From Molossus alvarezi (taxonomy: Eukaryota > Chordata > Mammalia > Chiroptera > Molossidae): a DNA stretch of 64,000 nucleotides. This document shows, in pieces, positions 1 through 10,046 of the stretch. The DNA lies in NCBI GenBank assembly GCA_037176705.1, contig CM073895.1, positions 107,272,551 to 107,336,550 on the forward strand. The letters run 5' to 3'. The first letter of the stretch is position 1, and every line of letters begins with the position of its first letter. The notes beneath the pieces were generated by a model. It ran no database searches and was not told the DNA's origin. It was given only the letters and a program-made list of their open reading frames with translations. Both the position numbers and the translations under genes were made by a program.

Positions 1-318
1 ATCTTAAAAGCAGCAAGAGAAAGGCAGCTAGTTACCTACAAGGGAGTTCCCATTAGGCTGTTAGCTGATTTCTCAAAAGAAACTTTGCAGGCCAGAAGAA
101 AGTGGCAAGAAATATTCAGAGTGATGAAAAGCAAGAACCTACAACCAAGATTACTCTATCCTACAAAGCTGTCATTTAGAATCGATGGCCATATAAAATC
201 TTTCCCAGACAAGAAAAAGTTAAAGGAGTTCATCACCACCAAACAATTATTATATGAAATGATGAAAGGTCTTTTTGAAGAAAAAGATAAAATATATGAA
301 CAAACAAAATGGCAATGA
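1..318 (+). CDS. HAL1 ORF1 protein, C-terminal fragment (partial)
   Basis: The frame is open from base 1 to a stop at 316-318, giving about 105 residues of an L1 ORF1p-type C-terminal domain. Recognisable motifs in order are ILKAARERQLVTYKG, IRLLADFSKETLQARR, LLYPTKLSF and SFPDKKKLKEF. In L1 ORF1p this domain binds nucleic acid together with the RRM. The sequence ends in KWQ, as does the second HAL1 in this window, so the stop is conserved between copies. The upstream coiled coil and RRM are outside the window, so whether the whole frame was intact cannot be told. Confidence 0.8.
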   Translation: MLKAARERQLVTYKGVPIRLLADFSKETLQARRKWQEIFRVMKSKNLQPRLLYPTKLSFRIDGHIKSFPDKKKLKEFITTKQLLYEMMKGLFEEKDKIYEQTKWQ

Positions 319-690
319 ATACATATCTATCAACAATGGAATCTACAAACAAAATGAACAGGTAGAACAGAAACATTCTCATAGATACAGAGAACATTTT
401 GTTGGTTGCCAGTTGGGAGTGGGGTTGGGGGAATGGGTGAAAAAGGTGAAGGGATTAAGAAGTGCAAATTCATTGCTAGACTGACAAACCTCAAAGGGAA
501 AGGGGATGGGTGGTGGAAAGAAATAAACCAAAGAACTTATATGCATAACCAATGGACACAGACAATAGTGTGGGAAAAGATGGGAGGGGGGCGGGAGTGG
601 GGAGGAGGGGGTCAATGGGGGGAAAATGTGGAACATCTGTAATACATTTTACATCCAACAATAAAGATTTAAACAAAAAAAAGAAAAAGC
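1..690 (+). mobile_element. HAL1 (half-L1) retrotransposon, 3' part
   Basis: A non-LTR element enters from the left edge. It has the C-terminal third of an L1-type ORF1, then about 370 bp of 3' UTR and an A-rich tail after an AATAAA at about 660. No ORF2 lies between the ORF1 stop and the tail, which is the defining layout of HAL1 elements. The 3' UTR shares the CAGAAC-TTATATGCAT-like block, the G-rich tract and the CATCTGTAA end with the L1 3' UTRs elsewhere in the window. It matches the full-length minus-strand copy at 12560-14717. HAL1s are known as non-autonomous L1 derivatives mobilised by L1 machinery; the 5' part and its flank lie outside the window. Confidence 0.85.
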
Positions 691-1105
691 TCTCACAAAT
701 TTGTAAGGAAAAGACCAACCACCCAACAGAAAGAAAAGGAATACAGAGAAGCAGAGAGAAAGCAGAGGTGAGATAAACAAGAGGCCTGTGGACCTTTGCT
801 GTCCTTCCAGAGGCTCAGTAGCATCCCTGCCTTTGATTTTGGAAGACATTCTTGTCTTTTTTTTAACAAAGGCCTCCTTTATGTCACCTTGAACTAGCTT
901 GAGCTGGCTTGAAGCCCTGCCACAAGTCATCCTGACCAATACAAACTGACAGCAAGTCATTGAATTAGAATCTTAGATAATGTTTTAATTTCCAAGTTCA
1001 TGAAAGAGCTTACAATTGTTTGTGTCGGTTGGAGTTTCAACCTTTTTTGTTTTGGAAAACTTTCTTCCTTGTGGAAAGTTTTATAGTTAAAAAAGTTAAA
1101 ATCTG
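691..1105. other. Unassigned intergenic sequence
   Basis: No repeat family or gene recognised. Only short spurious open frames are present. Confidence 0.5.
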
Positions 1106-1106
1106 T

Positions 1107-1363
1107 CCTGGCCCATGTGGCCTAGTGCTAAGTGTTGGCCACCATACTGAAGAGTCTCAAGTTTGATTCCTGGTCAAGGACACATACCCGGGTTGCAGTT
1201 TCAATTCCTGACCCTGGTCAGGATGCATGTGGGAGGCAACCAATCCATGTATCTCTCACACATCAATGTCTCTCTCTCTCTCTCCCCCCCCCCCACCCGC
1301 TTCCACTCACTCTAAAAATCAAGGAAGAAATATCCTTGGGTAGAATTAATATAAAATAAAAGG
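1107..1363 (+). mobile_element. tRNA-derived SINE (VES-type)
   Basis: The element starts CCTGGCC and has degenerate A and B box regions (GGTTTGATTCCTGGTC-like at about 1150), a C/T-rich stretch with TCTCTCTC, and an A-rich tail. Nearly identical 8-base words (TAAAATCT at 1097-1104 and 1364-1371) may be the target-site duplication. Confidence 0.8.
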
Positions 1364-1575
1364 TAAAATCTTATATTCACTATTGCACTCTAAGTAACTG
1401 GATTTCAAGTGAGACTTGTTCATTTTTCCTGGACTTCCTCAGATTCTTTATTAGTGATAAGTTCTTATAAAACTTGCCAATTGGTATTTTAGAGCAAGGC
1501 TAAAAAGACTTCCTTGTTAATCTTATTATTTCATTTTCTAATGTAATGTCTTAAAGATTAATAAAATTAATCAGA

Positions 1576-1712
1576 CCTGGCTGGTTGGTTCAGCAGTTGG
1601 AGTGTCAACCTGTGGTCTGGAGAGACTCTTTTTGGTCAGGTTCTCTTTCTCTCTCCCTCACACTCTATCTGAACAAAATATCAAAAAATGTCCTCAGGTG
1701 AGAATAAAAAAA
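1576..1712 (+). mobile_element. tRNA-derived SINE with internal deletion
   Basis: The head CCTGGCTGGTTGGTTCAGCAGTTGGAG is followed almost directly by the 3' CT-rich region and the tail motif GTCCTCAGGTGAG. About 100 bp of the central body is missing compared with the full-length copy at 43482-43722. Confidence 0.75.
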
Positions 1713-1921
1713 ATAGAAGTAATCAGATCCAATAATTTGAGCAAGTTGTCTACTCTCTTTTTCAAAAATATCCTCTCCCATAATACAGTGTTGCTGGGTA
1801 TGTCTATCAGCATCTGTCTGTCTCATGTGAAACCATTTATGGTACAGCACTTTTTATTTGCTCTTTTATATGGGCTATTTCATGTTGTTATCCCACTTGA
1901 TGGAGTCAATTCATCAACCAC

Positions 1922-2004
1922 ATTCTTTTTTTAATCCTCACCCAAAAATATTTTTTTACTTATCTTCAGATGGGGGGGTCAGACATTGATGTGAGAGAGA
2001 CACA
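1922..2004 (-). mobile_element. SINE 3' fragment, 5'-truncated
   Basis: Read on the minus strand it has the CACATCAATGT block, then the GGTGAGGATT tail motif and an A-rich end. The head is missing: the truncated 5' end abuts the tubulin pseudogene at about 2005. Confidence 0.65.
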
Positions 2005-2330
2005 TGGGTGAGGGATGGTGGAAGGAGAGTTTTCTGAGGCCCATGAGGACATGACTGCCCTTGAGAAGGATTATAAAAAGTTAGACTCTGTTGAAGAAGA
2101 TGAGAAATAAAAGAAATACTAAAGTTAAAATGTCACAAAGGTGATACTTTTACAGGGAAGCTCATTCTGTTTTAAACACTGAAAAGCTGTTGTAGTCTGA
2201 TCAGTTAATTTGTATGTAGCAATTGTGTATAGTTACCAGCCTATGCTTTAAAACATAATGCTTTGTTACAGACCCAACTCGCCCATTTCTCTGATGGGTT
2301 GAGTAAAGTATTCACTGACAAATTAAAAAA
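2005..2330 (+). pseudogene. Alpha-tubulin processed pseudogene, 3' fragment
   Basis: Starting near 2005 the sequence encodes the acidic C-terminus of alpha-tubulin: EGEFSEAHEDMTALEKDY is readable from about 2019, followed by a diverged tail with a premature TAA at about 2108 and a KKY/stop where intact alpha-tubulin has EEY. The next 220 bp resemble a TUBA1A-type 3' UTR, including the words TCTGATCAGTTAATTTGTATG and CTTTGTTACAGACCCAA and a decayed polyadenylation signal (AGTAAA). There are no introns in this part, and an A-rich stretch follows. It is strongly 5'-truncated and carries at least one 1-base deletion near 2014. Retrocopies like this are made by L1 enzymes acting in trans. The exact parent paralogue is inferred from memory of the UTR and is less certain than the family. 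Confidence 0.8.
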
Positions 2331-2630
2331 TGCATACATATATACAAACATACCTACATACATACCAGATGGCTTCATAGGCAAATTTTACCAAACGTTC
2401 AAAAAAGGACTAATACCAATCCTTCTCAAACTATTGAAAAACAAAAAAAAATCCAAAAGGAGGGAAGGTTCCCAAACTCATTTTATGCAAGGAGCATTAC
2501 CCTGATACCAAAACCAGACAAAGACATGACAAAAGAAGAAAATTATAGGCCAATATTTCTGATGAACATAGTTGCAAACATCCTCAATGGAATATCAGCA
2601 AACCAAATCCAGCAATACATTAAAAGATTA

Positions 2631-3058
2631 TTCCATTAGTAGACGAATGAATAAAAAAGCTGTGGTACATATACACAATGGAGTACTACGCAGCTATAAG
2701 AAAGAAAGACCTCTTATCCTTTGAGACTACATGGAGGGACCTTGAAAGTATCATCCTAAGTGAAACAAGCCAAACAGAGAAAGACAAGTTTCATATGATC
2801 TCACTTATTTGTGGAATATAATGAACATAACAGTCTGAGGAAGGGAGTAGTCCCAGAGACGTGGAAATGGGATACAGACTGACAATCCCCTAAATAGGGG
2901 GGTGGTGGGGAAGAGATAAACCACAGAACTTGTATGCATGTATGCATGAACAGTGGACATGGAAAACAAACTGGGGAAAGGGCAGGGAGGGAGGGGGAGG
3001 GGGGAATCAGTAGGGGAAAAAGGAGAAACATCTGTAACAAAAATTAATTAATAAAAAA
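2631..3058 (+). mobile_element. L1 3' end, severely 5'-truncated
   Basis: It contains the last roughly 60 codons of ORF2 ([18 protein letters not shown] sequence), a G-rich 3' UTR and an AATTAATTAATAAAA tail. The word AAAAGATTAT flanks it (2622-2631 and 3059-3068), consistent with a target-site duplication inside the host L1. The 3' UTR belongs to the same subfamily as L1s A and F (AACAAACTGGGGAAAGGGCAG-type). Confidence 0.85.
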
Positions 3059-3069
3059 AAAAGATTATG

Positions 3070-3291
3070 GCCTGGCCGGTGTGGCTCAGTGGGTTAAATA
3101 AATACATTTAACCCATGCACTAAGAGGTCACTGGTTCAATTCTTGGTTAGCACACATGCCCAGGTTGTGGGCCAAATTTTCAGTGAGGGACATGCAGGAG
3201 GTGGCCAACTGATGTTCTCTCTCATCAATATTTCTATCTCTCTCTCCCTCTCTCTTTCTCTCTCTTAAAAGTCAATAATAAAAAAAAAAAA
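3070..3291 (+). mobile_element. tRNA-derived SINE (VES-type)
   Basis: It starts CCTGGCCGGTGTGGCTCAGTGG and has a CT-rich 3' region and an A-tail. It sits directly in the duplication left by the preceding L1 3' end, between it and the resumed old L1. Confidence 0.85.
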
Positions 3292-3597
3292 AGATCATAC
3301 ACCATGAATCAAGTGGGATTTATTCCCAGGATGCAAGATTAGTTCAATATCCACAAATCAATTAACATGATACATCACATAAACAAAATGATGGATAAAA
3401 ATATGATAATGTCAATAGCTCCAGAAAAAGCATTTAAATACACCCAACATCCATTTATGATCAAAACTCTCAGTGAAGTGTGTACAGAAGGCACATATCT
3501 CAACATAATAAAAATGGTATTAAAAAACCTCAGCTAACATCACATTCAACATTAAAAAGCTAAAAGCTTTTTCTTTAAGATCAGGAAGAAGACAAGG

Positions 3598-3912
3598 ATG
3601 TCCACATTCACCACTTTTATTCAATATAGTATTAAAAGTCCTAGCTACAGCTATCAGACAAAAAGAAATAAAAGGTATCCAAACTGGAAAGAAGTAAAAT
3701 TGTCACTGTTTACTGATGACAAGACACTATTTAGAGAGAACCATAAAGATTCCACCAAAAAACTATTAAAACTAATGAATGAATTCAGTAAAGTAGCAGA
3801 ACACAAAGTTAATATTCAGAAATCAGTTTCATTTTTATACACCAATAATAAATTATCAGAAAAAGAAATTAAGAAAACAATCCCATTTACAATTACATCA
3901 AAAATAAAATAA
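3598..3912 (+). pseudogene. L1 ORF2 reverse-transcriptase fragment
   Basis: About 104 codons covering the RT palm region and the beginning of the thumb: SPLLFNI-like context is replaced by SPLLFNIV in a shifted frame, then [12 protein letters not shown] and NEFSKVAEHKVNIQKS. The catalytic FADD is FTDD here. It is followed by an AAAAT microsatellite and stops. It is inactive and part of the old L1 at 2350-5920. Confidence 0.75.
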
Positions 3913-3928
3913 AATAAAATAAAATACC
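3898..3928 (+). repeat. AAAAT short tandem repeat
   Basis: Five or so AAAAT units, expanded inside the old L1 ORF2. Confidence 0.85.
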
Positions 3929-4440
3929 TGAGAATACATTTAACCAAGCAGGTAAAAGACTTATATTGAAAAACTATTAGACATTGAAGTAGATACAAAT
4001 AAATGAATATACCATGCTCATAGATAGGAAAAATGAACATCATTAAAATTTCCATAACTACCCAAACCAATGTACAGATTCAATGCAATCCATTTCAAAA
4101 TACAAATGACCATTCTCACAGAACTAGAACAAATAATCCCAAAATTTACATAAAACCACAAAAGACCTCAAATAGCCACAGTTATACCAAGAAAGAACAA
4201 CAAAGTGAGGTATCACATTACCTGATATCAAACTATACAAGGCTACCATTATCAAACATTATGTTACTAGTATAAATACAAACACATACACATAGATCAA
4301 TGGAATAAAATCAAAAGCCCAGAAATAAAACCCACACATGTATGGTAAATTAATACATGACAAAGGAGGCAAGAACATACAATGGGATAAAAAGAGAGTA
4401 TCTTCAATAAATGGTTTTGAAAAAACTGGACACACACAAG

Positions 4441-4510
4441 TAAAGAAAAAGGAGAAGGAGGAGGAGGAAGAGGAGGAGAAGGGGGAGGAGAAGGAGAAGC
4501 AGCAGCAGCT
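4441..4510 (+). repeat. GGA/GAA-rich purine tract
   Basis: An imperfect GGAGAA/GGAGGA run ending in three CAG codons-like units, lying inside the old L1 ORF2. It is a local expansion absent from the other L1 copies. Confidence 0.8.
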
Positions 4511-4888
4511 ACATCACTTTCTTACATCGTATACATAAATAAACTCAAAATGGTTTAAAGAGTTAAATGTAAGACCTGAAACCAAAAGTCCTACTGTTAT
4601 AACTCAGTGCCATTGACCTAAACTCCCAGAGGCCTTCACAACAACCAAAGGGGTTGTCAGTTTACTCTTTTACTGAAGAACATTCTTCACTAACTAATCC
4701 CTAAGTAATCGCTAACCCTGGGGTAATAACTAACCCTTGAGTAATCCTGGGCGGCACCAGGGATAATCTATTGAAAACATCTTGACCTTTGAGATGTCTG
4801 GGAAACTGAGTAACAGGTAATTAACTAACTGCTAAATTCCGCTTCTGTAACATGCTTGATTACATGTAGCAACCCCCTTACAAAATCC

Positions 4889-4896
4889 TATAAAAA
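4889..4896 (+). promoter_or_regulatory. TATA box of the solo LTR
   Basis: TATAAAAA in the U3-like part, about 80 bp upstream of the LTR polyadenylation signal. Confidence 0.65.
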
Positions 4897-4970
4897 GGAG
4901 CCATTTTAGCTCTCCGGGGCCGCAGTTACTCCTGTGTGGGACATACTGCAGGTGCCTGCGGACTTAGCTC

Positions 4971-4976
4971 AATAAA
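4971..4976 (+). promoter_or_regulatory. Polyadenylation signal of the solo LTR
   Basis: AATAAA preceded by AGCTC, about 60 bp before the LTR end. The order TATA then AATAAA supports plus-strand orientation. Confidence 0.65.
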
Positions 4977-5920
4977 CTCCTTTTATTAAACCCCATCTCG
5001 GCGTCTGAGTTTGGTCGATCTCCTGGGTTACAACACTACTAACATAGGCAGTAAACTCTCTGACTTCACTGTCAGCAATACGTTTTTAGAGATGTCTCCC
5101 AGGCAAGGGAAATAAAAGAAAAAATAAACAAATGGGATTATCAAACTAAATTTTTAAACAACTAAAAACCTTCAATACCACAACAGACAACCTACATAAA
5201 TAAAAGATATTCACCAATGACATATTCAGTAGGGGTTAATACACAAAATATATAAGAAACTTATACAACTTTACACCAAAAAAACACACACAAAAAACTC
5301 CAAACAATCCAACTTTAAAAATGGGTGGCCACCATGGAAGACATATGGTGTTACTGCAAAATAAATTATAAATTAAACTGCCAGTGATCCCACTTCTAGC
5401 AATATACTCTAAGAAGCCTAAAACACCAATGAGAAAGAATATATGTACCCCTATGTTTAAGGCAGCACTATTTACAATTGCTAGGATCTGGAAATAGCCC
5501 AAATGTCTATCAATAGATGAGTGGATGAAAAAGCTATGGTACATATACACAATTGAACACTATGCACCTATAAGAAAGATGTCTTATTCTTTGAAACATC
5601 ATAGAGAGACCTGGAGAGTATTATGCTAAGCAAAATAAGCCAATAAAAAAAGACAAATACCACATGATTTCACTTATTTGTGAAATATAATGAACAAAAA
5701 AAGCTGATGAACACAATAGATCCAGAGACATAGAAAGGAGTACAATTCAGACTGACAAACTTCAGGGGCGCGGGATGATGAAATAAGCCCAAGAACCTAT
5801 ATCATGTATGGGTAACCAATGGGACATATACAACAATACATGTGGGGGGTTAGGAGAAGGAGGAGAGTGCCTGGACGGGGAACATCTGTAGCAAAAATGA
5901 ATCAAATAATTAAAAAAAAG

Positions 5921-5948
5921 AAACACACACACACACACACACACACGA
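5921..5948 (+). repeat. CA microsatellite
   Basis: About 13 CA units grown from the A-rich tail of the old L1. Confidence 0.9.
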
Positions 5949-6254
5949 GAACACTCTCATTTTTCTCCCCAATAAACCACAGTTGCTTTTACATTTCCTA
6001 AATTTATTTTAGGATATGATATTTATAACACATATGAAAACCCTCTTTTCAGAGAATCTTGGCACCTTTCAACTAGTAAAAACTATTCCTCTTTGAATGA
6101 GATTTGACAATCTGTTAAAATGATTAAGCACACTAAAAAACCACTTGCTTTGGATGTGCTATTTCAAAACCACTGCTCTATATTTCAGATGAGGAAGGCT
6201 CACATTAAAGTGTGTTGCTTTCCCAAAACATCCACATGTAAATACCTGCTACCT
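5949..6254. other. Unassigned intergenic sequence
   Basis: AT-rich, with no recognised gene or repeat. Confidence 0.45.
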
Positions 6255-6264
6255 AAAGACTGTT

Positions 6265-6536
6265 AGAGTAAGAATGTGAAGACTTGAGTTTGCCTTCCAC
6301 AATGACTAGTTACTAGGCTTTGGGCAGGACACTTGGCCTCATAGGCCTCAGCCTTTCCCTTCTTGACAAAATATAGTCACTTGAAAAAAACAGCTTCACA
6401 GCTTCACTCACCAAAATTTAATGTCCAGAATAGCAGAGATTTTTTTTTAACTATTTATTCTCTGCTGTATATCTAGTGCCAAAAATAGCACTTGGCATTT
6501 GGTAGAGGCTCAACAAATGTTTGTTAAATAACAAAT
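6265..6536 (+). repeat. MIR-like ancient SINE
   Basis: The core-like segment GGGCAGGACACTTGGCCTC...CCTCAGCCTTTCC resembles the MIR core (GGGCAAGTCACTTAACCTC...). A 3' end at 6490-6536 reads GGCATTTGGTAGAGGCTCAACAAATGTTTGTTAA, matching the MIR/L2-type 3' end. The stretch between is diverged. Confidence 0.55.
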
Positions 6537-6589
6537 ATCTATTGACCTCAGAATTGCAATGCTTAGCAAATAAGATTAAAAGTAGTTTG

Positions 6590-6704
6590 CATATCAATGT
6601 TTCTAAGTCCCTTCCTCCCTTTTACTCTGTCTAAAAATCAATGGAAAAATATCCTCAGGTGAGGTTTAGCAAAAAATACATACATACATACATAAATAAA
6701 TAAA
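6590..6704 (+). mobile_element. SINE 3' fragment
   Basis: ATCAATGTTTCT, a CT-rich block, the AATCAATGGAAAAATATCC and CAGGTGAGG tail motifs, then an ATAC/AATA microsatellite tail. The tRNA-like head is missing. Confidence 0.7.
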
Positions 6705-7649
6705 TTTTCCATTTTGTACCAATATTAAAGAACATTAGAAATGTAAAATCTAAATGAATCATTCTCCATGCTTCTGTGAACCAGGCACTTGGCTCTTTTC
6801 AGCAGAACCATTTTCTTATGGTTGACAACATCTCTGAGTGCCCTGAGCTCTTACAACTCAATAAAGCAGGCACTAGAACTAGGCCCAGTTTAAACACGGG
6901 GAGTGAAGCTTGGAGATGAACCAAGTGACTGGAGGCTGAATGGTCTCTAAGCAGCAGACATGACCCAGTGTCAGCCTGACTTCAGCACAGACAGCTGCAC
7001 ATACAGCAGGCTGCACAGCGTGATCTCCAACCCCACAAAAAAATGACTTCACACCCCACCCAATTCTGCATTACAGTTAGTGGAACTGACGAAACACCCA
7101 GATTTCTAAAAATGTCTATTGTAAATATGCCTTGTTTGGAAAACAATTTCTCTCAAGTGCCTATAAAAAAACACATAACCAATTCAGCATTTCCCATTGG
7201 GGAATTTGTCCACGGAAAGAAAGAAAAAGCCATATCCTCAAAAGGCTCACTGCAAGATTTTTTGAGAAGGAAAATGGAACACGTGAAAAGGTTCCATTTT
7301 AGGGTAATGAAGCAAAAGTAAATATACAATTGATTTTTTTAAAATATCCAGGACTATGCAAAAGAGATTCTAAGAGAATAAGAGTAGAATTTTTTTTAAA
7401 TGTGGATATAAGGATCCAGGGCAGGGCAGGACAAGAAGGGTAAAATTTAGTGGGTTCATAATGCAAGTGAATTATTTTTATTTGTGCATTTAAAAATTTT
7501 AAACATCAGAAATCACACTTCATCACCCCCAGATTCCCATTCCATATCTCCTTTTTCCTTACAAATGCTACACACCCAAACTGCGCAAACATGAACAATC
7601 TTTATGATCAAGGTAACATATTGGGGGGATATTTTAAACTCAGATAGCT
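6705..7649. other. Unassigned intergenic sequence with a possible MIR relic
   Basis: About 6850-6950 resembles the minus-strand MIR words (a CCCAGTTTAAACACGGGGAGTGAAG-like segment), but it is too diverged to be sure. The 92-codon frame at 7043-7321 has no recognisable motif and is not supported as a gene. Confidence 0.35.
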
Positions 7650-8400
7650 TCAAATTACGTTAAGGTCCGTTATCAGCGGCTGGGCAGTTCTGAGTGGACC
7701 AAACATACTGTTTGGGGCAAATGTTCCACTAGCGACCAAATAAAAATTGGGGCCGTCAGACTGGAAGACGCTGATGGCGGGGCTCCAGGGCTGTATACTC
7801 ATGGCCCCGCCACAGGGCCCATAATTAGGGCTCCACTCCTTCAGAGCCTGGACAGGGGATCCCAAGGCCCACACCACACTGGGCCCTGTGGCCCAGACTC
7901 CGGAGGAGGAAGGAGGGGCAATGAAGGCGGGAGGTCCGGCTGTCCCAGGGGCCCGACTCTGGCTTCCTGCTCCTGGCACCTGCACCCCCCAAAGCCCGCA
8001 GCACTACTTGTTCTGGCCCTGCCCCACCTACCTGGCCTACTCCAGCCCCTGCCTAGCTGCTGCCTCACCTGCAGAAGGAAGAAAGGACTGGGTCTCCCAG
8101 CGATGTTTCAAAAAACAAAATGGCATCTCTTTGCACCAAGATCGCGTCCACACAAATGGAGAGATCTGTGGGCGGGGTTGCGCAAGGGGCAGGGGGCATG
8201 ACCAGAAGCTGAGTCTGCTGAAGCACCTGGCTAAAGGCAGTGGGATGGCCCACCCAGAGAGGTGTAGCTCCATCCTTCTGGAGAGACTGGGGAGGTGGGA
8301 GGACGGAGCCTTTGGGCCCCAGGAATGCTGCAAGCCTTAGGCAGGTCTAAAGACAGAAGGTGGGTTTCCAGGAATGTGAGTGTGCACTGAGTATGTGTGG
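7650..8400. other. GC-rich block of unknown origin
   Basis: This block is much richer in G and C than its surroundings. Overlapping open frames run on both strands, the longest on the minus strand being 111 codons at 7650-7985 and on the plus strand 150 codons at 7888-8340. Downstream on the minus strand an AATAAA lies at about 7470-7480, about 170 bp past the end of the minus frame, which would fit a retrocopy's 3' end. I cannot match either translation to a protein family, the codon starts are not compelling, and no poly-A tail or duplication is evident. It may be a decayed processed pseudogene or an old CpG-rich element; no function is proposed. Confidence 0.35.
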
Positions 8401-9080
8401 ATGACAACTCTGTGGGTTCAAGTCTTTTTTTAATTAATAAATATTTTAGGTAATTTTCCCCCCACCCCTTCTGTGAATGCCTCATATTCTCTCAGGTCTA
8501 GCTCAAAATCAGTTCTTGCAGAGGTCCTCAAATCTTTTTCTTTCTCTCACAATGCTTTTCCTATCTCTGCTTATTTATAAATATATATAGAATTCCCTAA
8601 ACATATTTCATGCAGAGAATAAGACTTTAAAAAAAACTTAATCTTACTGTACTTCAAAAGTATATTTTTTAATTTTTATAAAATTGGTTCATAGTTAAGG
8701 AAACATCAAAAACACAAAAAAGTAAAGACAACAAAAATCACTCATAATTTCACCTACCAGAAGTAACTATTATTAATATTATGCTAGTTTCTCTCTTTGT
8801 GTATAACAATATGTATCACACACTACTTTTTCTATTTAGGATGCCTGTCTTGTGATAGTCTTCCCTGGTAATCTAGATGGTATTTATCTCAATATATACC
8901 TTTAGAGATGTGTTTTAAACCCAACCATTTTTACTGTGTATTAATGTAAATTTTCTACCACATTCTAGGCATGTTCTTTCCCATTTGTTTCCTGTATCAT
9001 GCAGTTTCATACTGTGACTTTTGCTTCAGTTGGGACCATTCGTGCAAATCTTTATTCTCTTTTCCACCAACCTAAAAAAT
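8401..9080. other. AT-rich unassigned sequence, perhaps ancient L1 3' UTR
   Basis: The 8690-9040 part has the flavour of old minus-strand L1M-type 3' UTRs (TTTCACCTACCAGAAGTAACTATT... and CATGTTCTTTCCCAT), but the match is too loose for a firm call. Confidence 0.3.
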
Positions 9081-9498
9081 TTTCCTCTTTTTAATTAATT
9101 TATTTTTGTTACAAATGTTTTGTTTTGTTTTTCTCCCATTGACCCTCTTCTCCTGATCTTGCCCTCGGACCCATCCCCAGCTTTATTGTCTATGTCCATG
9201 CTTATGCATACATGCATATAAGTTATGTGGTTTATCTCTTTTGTCCCATCTCCCAAAACCCCCTTTCTGAGGTTTATCAGTTTGCACCCTACTACCATGC
9301 CTCTGAGTCTAGTTTGTTCATCCATTTGTTTTGTGCATTATATACCACAAATGAGTGAGATCATGTGATATTTATCTTTCTCTGATTGACTTGTTTTGCT
9401 TAGGATAATACTCTTCAGGTCTCTGTCATCTCAAAGAATAAGAGGTCTTTCTTTCTTGTAGCTGCATAGTTTTCCATTGTGTATATGTAGTACTGCTT

Positions 9499-9652
9499 TA
9501 AAATTTTTTTTTCCTTATTAATTTCAGAGAGAGAGAGAGAGAGATATCAAAACATCAATTGGCCACCTCCAGCATGCCCAGCTGGGGATTTGGCCCACAA
9601 CCTGGGCACATCCCCTGACCAGGAATGAAACCAGCAAACCTCTTGATGTTCC
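9499..9652 (-). mobile_element. SINE (VES-type), 5'-truncated
   Basis: On the minus strand: GGTTTCATTCCTGGTCAGGG (B-box region), CACAACCTGGGC-type and GGAGGTGGCC body words, a CT repeat, and an A-rich tail. The first roughly 40 bp of the head are missing. L1 sequence (GTATATGTA / GCTTTTTTATCCAC) resumes on both sides. Confidence 0.8.
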
Positions 9653-9999
9653 AGAGCTTTTTTTATCCACTCATCTATTGATGGACACTTGGGCTCTTTC
9701 CAGATCTTAGTTATTGTAAATTGTGCTGCTATGAACTTAGGGGTACATATATTCTTTCTGATTGGTGTTTCAGCTTAGGATATATTCCTAGAAGTGGGAT
9801 CACTGGGTCAAATGGCAATTCAATATCTTAATTTTTTTTGCGGTAATACCATATGTCTTCCATAGTGGCTGCACCAGTCTGCATTCCCACCAGCATTGTA
9901 CTACAGTCCCCTTTTCTCCACACCCTCACTAACACTTGTTTGATAATTTGTTGATGGTAACCACTCTGACAGGTGTGAGGTGATACCTCACTGTTTTAT

Positions 10000-10006
10000 T
10001 TACTTT

Positions 10007-10046
<40 letters not shown>

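Larger units (their letters stand above)
4595..5035 (+). mobile_element. Solo LTR of an ERV1-like endogenous retrovirus
   Basis: A 441-bp unit begins TGTTATAAC and ends GGTTACAACA. It is flanked by the 4-bp duplication CTAC (4591-4594 and 5036-5039); TG...CA ends and a 4-bp duplication are typical of gammaretrovirus-like (class I) ERVs. Inside are a TATA box and an AATAAA signal at the usual spacing for U3-R-U5. No internal viral region is present, so this is a solo LTR left by LTR-LTR recombination. It is inserted in the old L1, whose ORF2 sequence continues across the duplication. Confidence 0.85.
2350..5920 (+). mobile_element. Old L1, 5'-truncated in ORF2, with three nested insertions
   Basis: Degenerate ORF2 starts in the fingers of the reverse transcriptase ([14 protein letters not shown] at about 2370) and runs through RT and the C-terminal part to a 3' UTR ending at about 5915 in an A-rich tail and a CA microsatellite. 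Later insertions split it at 2631-3068 (L1 3' end), 3070-3291 (SINE) and 4595-5035 (solo LTR); ORF2 sequence resumes in register of content after each. The RT active-site region at about 3713 reads FTDD rather than FADD, and many stops and frameshifts are present. It is therefore older than the other L1s listed here. Confidence 0.85.

Noticed and set aside
7650..7985. 111-codon minus-strand frame as a host gene
   Set aside because: It begins with GTG rather than ATG, has no recognisable domain and lies in a GC-rich block where long frames arise by chance on both strands.
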